Source: an uncultured Coprococcus sp. (GTDB lineage Bacteria; Bacillota; Clostridia; Lachnospirales; Lachnospiraceae). Taken from it: a stretch of 64,000 nt of DNA. This document shows, piece after piece, positions 62,801 to 64,000 of the stretch; position 1 is the first letter of the stretch; every line of letters starts with the position of its first letter. The DNA lies in contig CAKQTZ010000009.1 in NCBI GenBank assembly GCA_934277375.1, forward strand, positions 1 to 64,000. The letters run 5' to 3'. The position numbers and the translations under genes were made by a program. The notes below the pieces were generated by a model. That model worked only from the letters and a program-made list of their open reading frames with translations, made no database searches and had not been told where the DNA came from.

Positions 62801-64000
62801 CTGTGTATCACTTCCATCAGGAACACTGAGCTGTACAACTGCAGGTTTAAGCTCTTTTCCTGTGTATACCAGTGATGTATCCTTTAATGTCACCAATGCA
62901 CCTGATATATCAACCGGTCTGATCTGGAATGTTTTCTCAGCAGTCTTGTTATAACCCTCTATACCTGTGATCACAACTCTTGCTGTTCCAGCATTTACAT
63001 TATCATAGTATACAACTGTATAGTCAGTTCCCTGCTTGAGTTCAGTACCATTGTAGCTTACTTTTATCGCTGGTTTTATTTCTCTTCCAAATGCGTATGT
63101 CTGATCTTCTATATCAGCTATATCCGCCTTGGAAATATCCGTAAGCTCCCTTGCTATTATGAACTCTTTTGTTACAGTTCCCTTATAATTGCCCTGGCCT
63201 GTGATAACCGCCTTAGCTTTTACCTTATCTGTAGTAGGTGCTGTGTTAAATTCATAGCTTATGCTGTAATCAATTCCGTTCACGAGCTGTACAGAACCGT
63301 TCTTTATTACTACATCAGGCTCTACAGCCTTTCCGGTCCACTCCTGGCTTCCTATATCGTGAACCTCACATTCACTCAGATCCTTCTGCTCGATAACAAA
63401 CAGCATTTTCTGACTTCCTGTATAATTACCCTTTCCTGTGACAGTGAAATATGTGCCATCATTCTTTGTCACATCTTTGTTTCCTGTATATGTTACAGTG
63501 TAATCTGTTTCATTTATAAGTACATGGCCATTATCTTCAACTACAAGTCCATCAAATGTCACATTCTTACCTGTATATGACAGGACCTCACTATATCCGC
63601 TTATTTCAGCTCCGGATATATTCTTAGGAAGGATATTGAACTCTTTCCTTATAACTCCTGTATAACTTCCCTTTCCGGTTATGATGACTCTTGCTTTAGT
63701 CTCATCCGATGTAACGTTGATATTGTCAGCATATGTAATATCATAGTCAGATCCTGCAGACAGTTCTGTTCCATCCTTAAGTGTAACTTTAACCGCCGGG
63801 CGTATCTCTTCACCTGTATAGATCTCGTCATCTATATCAGATACTTCTGCGCCAGCTATCTGAGCCGCTGTAATTCGGAATGAACCCTGGACGCTGTCCT
63901 TATAATTTCCCTGGCCTGTGACAACGACAACCGCAGTTCCTACATTTATATTCTTATCATACTCAACTGTGTAATCAACATCGGCTTTAAGCTCTGTTCC
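53849..64000 (-). CDS. Giant Ig-like-repeat surface protein with FnIII C-terminus (5' end outside window)
   Basis: The frame is open from 53849 to the right edge, at least 3383 residues with the N-terminus missing. About 39 modules of 73-83 residues follow one plan: YTG..I.P.V, then a short strand, L..G.DY.V.Y.NN, then a closing strand (GKGNYTG) and F.I. These are bacterial Ig-like repeats common on Lachnospiraceae surface proteins. The last 368 residues are four fibronectin-III-like domains (SYKVYRYDSKSKKYV, GTTYKFRVNAY), Lys/Tyr-rich, ending TVRTAKVK with no LPxTG or hydrophobic anchor. It is probably secreted and adhesive or structural; ligand unknown. Confidence 0.93.
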   Translation of the reverse strand, partial: GTELKADVDYTVEYDKNINVGTAVVVVTGQGNYKDSVQGSFRITAAQIAGAEVSDIDDEIYTGEEIRPAVKVTLKDGTELSAGSDYDITYADNINVTSDETKARVIITGKGSYTGVIRKEFNILPKNISGAEISGYSEVLSYTGKNVTFDGLVVEDNGHVLINETDYTVTYTGNKDVTKNDGTYFTVTGKGNYTGSQKMLFVIEQKDLSECEVHDIGSQEWTGKAVEPDVVIKNGSVQLVNGIDYSISYEFNTAPTTDKVKAKAVITGQGNYKGTVTKEFIIARELTDISKADIADIEDQTYAFGREIKPAIKVSYNGTELKQGTDYTVVYYDNVNAGTARVVITGIEGYNKTAEKTFQIRPVDISGALVTLKDTSLVYTGKELKPAVVQLSVPDGSDTQIINVLTDFITTYNKNTDAGTAEVLVSAEKCVNYTGTARGEFIITKMSIADAVIETGLAEYSGATVIPEVKVVLGERELKQGVDYTVSGKNNVDAGENALITVTGTGNYTGVRERKFEILPRSIADGECTIPDQVYTGADITPDVTLKVGTAILVSGKDYTVSYEDNRNVTTEEKKASAIIKAIGNYTGKLVVPFEITAREITAENVEDIEAQEYTGSQIRPSVVVKIGDTVLAEGRDYDVTYSNNVDKTDSAKAVVTGKGNYKGQVTKLFEICGASIAGADVSGIADSVVYTGKAIVFDGLKVMVNSNELKAGTDYTVDYENNINVTTSTGKAYVVIKGIGNFGGVLRKAFDITPKSLESCTVDDIGGQIYTGKEVTPEITVRDGGIILKNGTDYTLKYTNNTQIGDSAEVIVTGKGNYTGKLTATFAIAKEVFDISLAEIGEIENQYYNFGEEITPDVTVTLPGKNLKKDEDYRVIYTSNTDAGMAVVTVRGINQNKGEATKKFRILPIDITNAKIALENNSYEYTGNAVAADVSSLTVVRENEERVLTELGAFTIVCSDNVNVGDAELAVRADGKNFTGSTSVSYKIVPASMARAEVTVDSAVYTGKAISPVCHVVLDGKTLAEGIDYTVTASGNVNAGKTAVAVISGKGNYTGSKKQQFTIAARKLSGAVVTAKSAEYTGQPVSTDVTVVLDGITLKPDVDYTLSYSDNVRATTGISRAQVTVTGKENYTGSTKGEFVINPKDIAKLSVDEIPAQSYDGEPVRPDVTVRDGDVILEEGTDYTLEYENNENVTTNAVVTITGCGNYTGKIQKTYVIGAYSIADADVSGVSETVVYTGDSVTFSDISVRVGGRTLQENSDYTVSYENNINVTSNDQKAYVVISGTGNYAGEVRIAFAITARNIARCIVEPVGGQIWTGSEIRPKVVVRDGARVLISGKDYTVSYKNNTDRTDRAEILIEGIGNYRGSTGTTFTIAASVVDISKAVISPVEEQYYDFGRAIEPEVTVTYDGRVLTRNEDYELVYINNTSEGTATVQVNGINKNTGSVSTTFSILPVDISKAVVDLAGDSYEYTGQAVRPSVTSVTVKRGDREETVTSMEAFKVTYSNNIDAGAAQVTVTAKKSSGFTGSVSAAFEITQADMSGARITADDAEYTGKPVTTECTVILDGVRLVEGRDYTTVYSNNVNAGKAALITVKGAGNYKGEASVHFAISAKNISKAEVKVAEAVYTGDALTPAVSVVVDGITLKENVDYTINYSNNTDATTETSKASVVVRGTGNYEGTAIKTFDIAAKSLTGAVVNDIPTQRYTGLEIRPEVKVALGGKMLAAGVDYTITYENNIAVSDAAKVTVTGKGNYTGTIVKTFAIQNVTLDMAEITGVPKSVVYTGREITLTGIKVTIDGKELLEDEDYTISYSNNTNVTTKAEVIISGAGNYSGQVKRTFQITAKNIGACSVDAVNGQVYTGKAVTPAVTVRDGSKILTAGTDYKTAYSNNVNVTTSASMAVITITGTGNYTGSCSARFAISKKVEDISKATIGKVSDQLYNCGQQIKPSISVALAGKTLVNGTDYALVYVNNIDEGTATVIAKGINAYSGSVSTTFNIKALDISSAVIALGSGKYTYTGAAIKPDVTSLTVTRAGKKIVVTELDNVEIEYASNINAGTGTVTVTGLAGEGFTGSVKKTFTITGAPIDSAQISIDDGMYTGSEVKPSYTVTLNDKTLIEGTDYRVTFSNNMNVTNAAVIQVTGINNYTGTKSEKFAITPRSLADAVVTVDTARYTGQHLTPAVRVTLGSQTLEEDKDYTVVYSNNIDVTTDEDKAEVKITGIGNYTGTTAWEFDITPRDISYVTVSDIGKQSYTGSPIRPRLTVTDGEKSLKVGTDYTVTYRNNTDVTGSATVIIAGKGNYEGTVSRTFEIVAADISNAVVTGMSDSMTYTGRDITFAGLRVTYADRVLSAGTDYTVSYSGNRNMTDKAVVRILGNGNYTGSIIKSFAITRRNINDCSVGEIPGQAYTGQKIEPEITILFDDVTLVEDVDYEIAYSNNTEPTDAQNLAKAVITGKGNFAGEIEREFTITKNPSSIMNADISAIPDQVFAKKKIEPEVTVEYGQTKLVAGKDYRVSYANNYNAGTATVTVSGYGDYVGKQIVTFRINKRPVSDLSAQLTKSRMTYTGKAMTPGVEAIADSDGAFVLNDEEIAGFTVKYKDNVNAGTARAVITAGKSSNYSGSITAEFEIDRASIEDAEVDVEDVEYTGHAVIPDVAVTRNGIVLSEDDYTVKCDNNTEVGVADMVITGKGNYTGTITAKFAVKARSIRNCSISYNASAVYTGEPITPEVTVRNGSVVLVEGEDYVLSYDMNTQVTSRAKIVITGIGNYRNSVTRYFAINRRSMAGAEVEGITGKTFTGNQITQNIKVILDGETLKRGTDYTVKYADNVHAGTATVTISGVGSYTDTIKKSFVISRIDISKTSVVTGIPAEAVYTGSAIKFNSIKVTWGNKVLKAGTDYVVSYKNNSNVSVNRTNKASCIVKFIGDYRGSVTRQFKIKAYDISKVSVTASPVNNIVYTGKQIMPKVTVKMGNTVVNSSQYQVRYSNNIKPGIATITVTGVNNFYGTRRLTFNISPAKMTKVTYTGASALTASIKWDSVPYVTGYTVYRYDETSKKYVTVGSTSGTAYTVKNLSAGKNYKLAVAAYVKTSGGKVLYGQQLTVNVATKTGKVTDLKCTAKTDKTVTITWKKVSGAQSYKVYRYDSKSKKYVSAATVKSSDNKLVIKNLSAGTTYKFRVNAYRSAYGKALESDGVEISVLTKPAAVTGLKVKSRSNGSITMKWNKVSSADGYIVYRYTGKTFKRIKTITSKNSVTFISSGLTAGTEYKYRVASYKKNGKTVLEGGYAGISDITLPVAPVVTAKAGSKKAMLAWRRVKGANGYVVYMSTSKKGTYKRIATLNSAKKVRYTKTKLKKGKTYYFKVRAYKRYKGKTYFSSYSTVRTAKVK
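54956..64000 (-). repeat. Array of Ig-like modules arranged as a seven-module super-repeat
   Basis: Modules differ by position in a repeating cycle of seven. One class (Q-Y/L-Y-x-F/C-G instead of YTG) recurs at codons 63089, 61448, 59810 and 58169, and again near 56530, so the period is 1641, 1638 and 1641 bp. A second class (YEYTG..V..L.V.R.....V.EL) always follows it, and a third (VVYTG.....F..I.V) closes the cycle. Modules in the same place of different cycles resemble each other more than neighbours do. Confidence 0.9.

Noticed and set aside
54956..64000. CRISPR array or assembly artefact in the repeat region
   Set aside because: The repeats are in one long open frame, differ in sequence between copies, and lack short identical repeat-spacer units. 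Divergence between cycles also argues against assembly collapse.

Overview
The window looks like chromosome of a Gram-positive Clostridia bacterium, most likely a Lachnospiraceae (Coprococcus/Butyrivibrio-like) gut commensal. The signs are the HprK/Crh and WhiA-RapZ cluster, an Fe-S type PurF with a propeptide, a 3D-domain wall protein, consensus Gram-positive promoters and ribosome sites, and a giant secreted repeat protein of a kind common in this family. Nearly all genes lie on the minus strand. Genus is inference; no rRNA is present.

Layout. 1-284: left-edge partial gene. 380-6405: purA, a divergent LysR regulator, a HAD phosphatase, a cation/proton antiporter behind a fluoride riboswitch, and an NSS-type sodium symporter. 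6549-12075: an AT-rich accessory stretch of small single-domain genes (two SUKH/SMI1-like proteins, one apparently frameshifted; ACT; XRE with membrane and zinc-ribbon parts; two GNATs; a degenerate kinase; GyrI-like; unknowns). 12143-19262: sfsA, a thioesterase, yhdT-panF, an unknown membrane protein with a promoter/operator, purB and purF. 19669-26311: glmM, a lipid kinase, queC, folE, queE and queD, which form one co-directional run headed by a preQ1 riboswitch placed directly behind thrC. 26491-33578: 3D protein, dusB, coaX, a small unknown, dapB, dapA behind a lysine riboswitch, a tandem-OB SSB-like protein and an rRNA methyltransferase. 33594-42714: dnaE, a DUF5662-like gene, tRNA-Thr(CGU), an AAA ATPase with a ribbon-helix-helix neighbour, and a 906-aa TPR/Sel1 protein. 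42858-48160: crh, whiA, rapZ, murB, glucokinase and hprK, a carbon-signalling and cell-wall cluster. 48428-50898 (plus): uvrC and a YfbR-like nucleotidase. Then ftsH (minus), an unknown plus-strand protein, and from 53849 to the right edge a giant repeat protein cut off by the window.

How it fits together. PurA, PurB and PurF are purine enzymes in separate units. FolE, QueD, QueE and QueC make preQ0 from GTP, and their transcription is attenuated by preQ1. DapA and DapB make the lysine/peptidoglycan precursor, with dapA attenuated by lysine. HprK and the Crh-like protein are a kinase and its probable substrate, encoded close to glucokinase.

Most notable: (1) the giant surface protein, built of about 39 Ig-like modules in a seven-module super-repeat with a measured DNA period of 1638-1641 bp; (2) three riboswitches (fluoride, preQ1, lysine), two of them abutting the stop codon of an unrelated upstream gene, with glmM apparently downstream of the preQ1 switch; (3) a 10-bp-arm dyad on the purF promoter and an unidentified structured segment upstream of it; (4) a one-base frameshift that truncates a SUKH-like gene.
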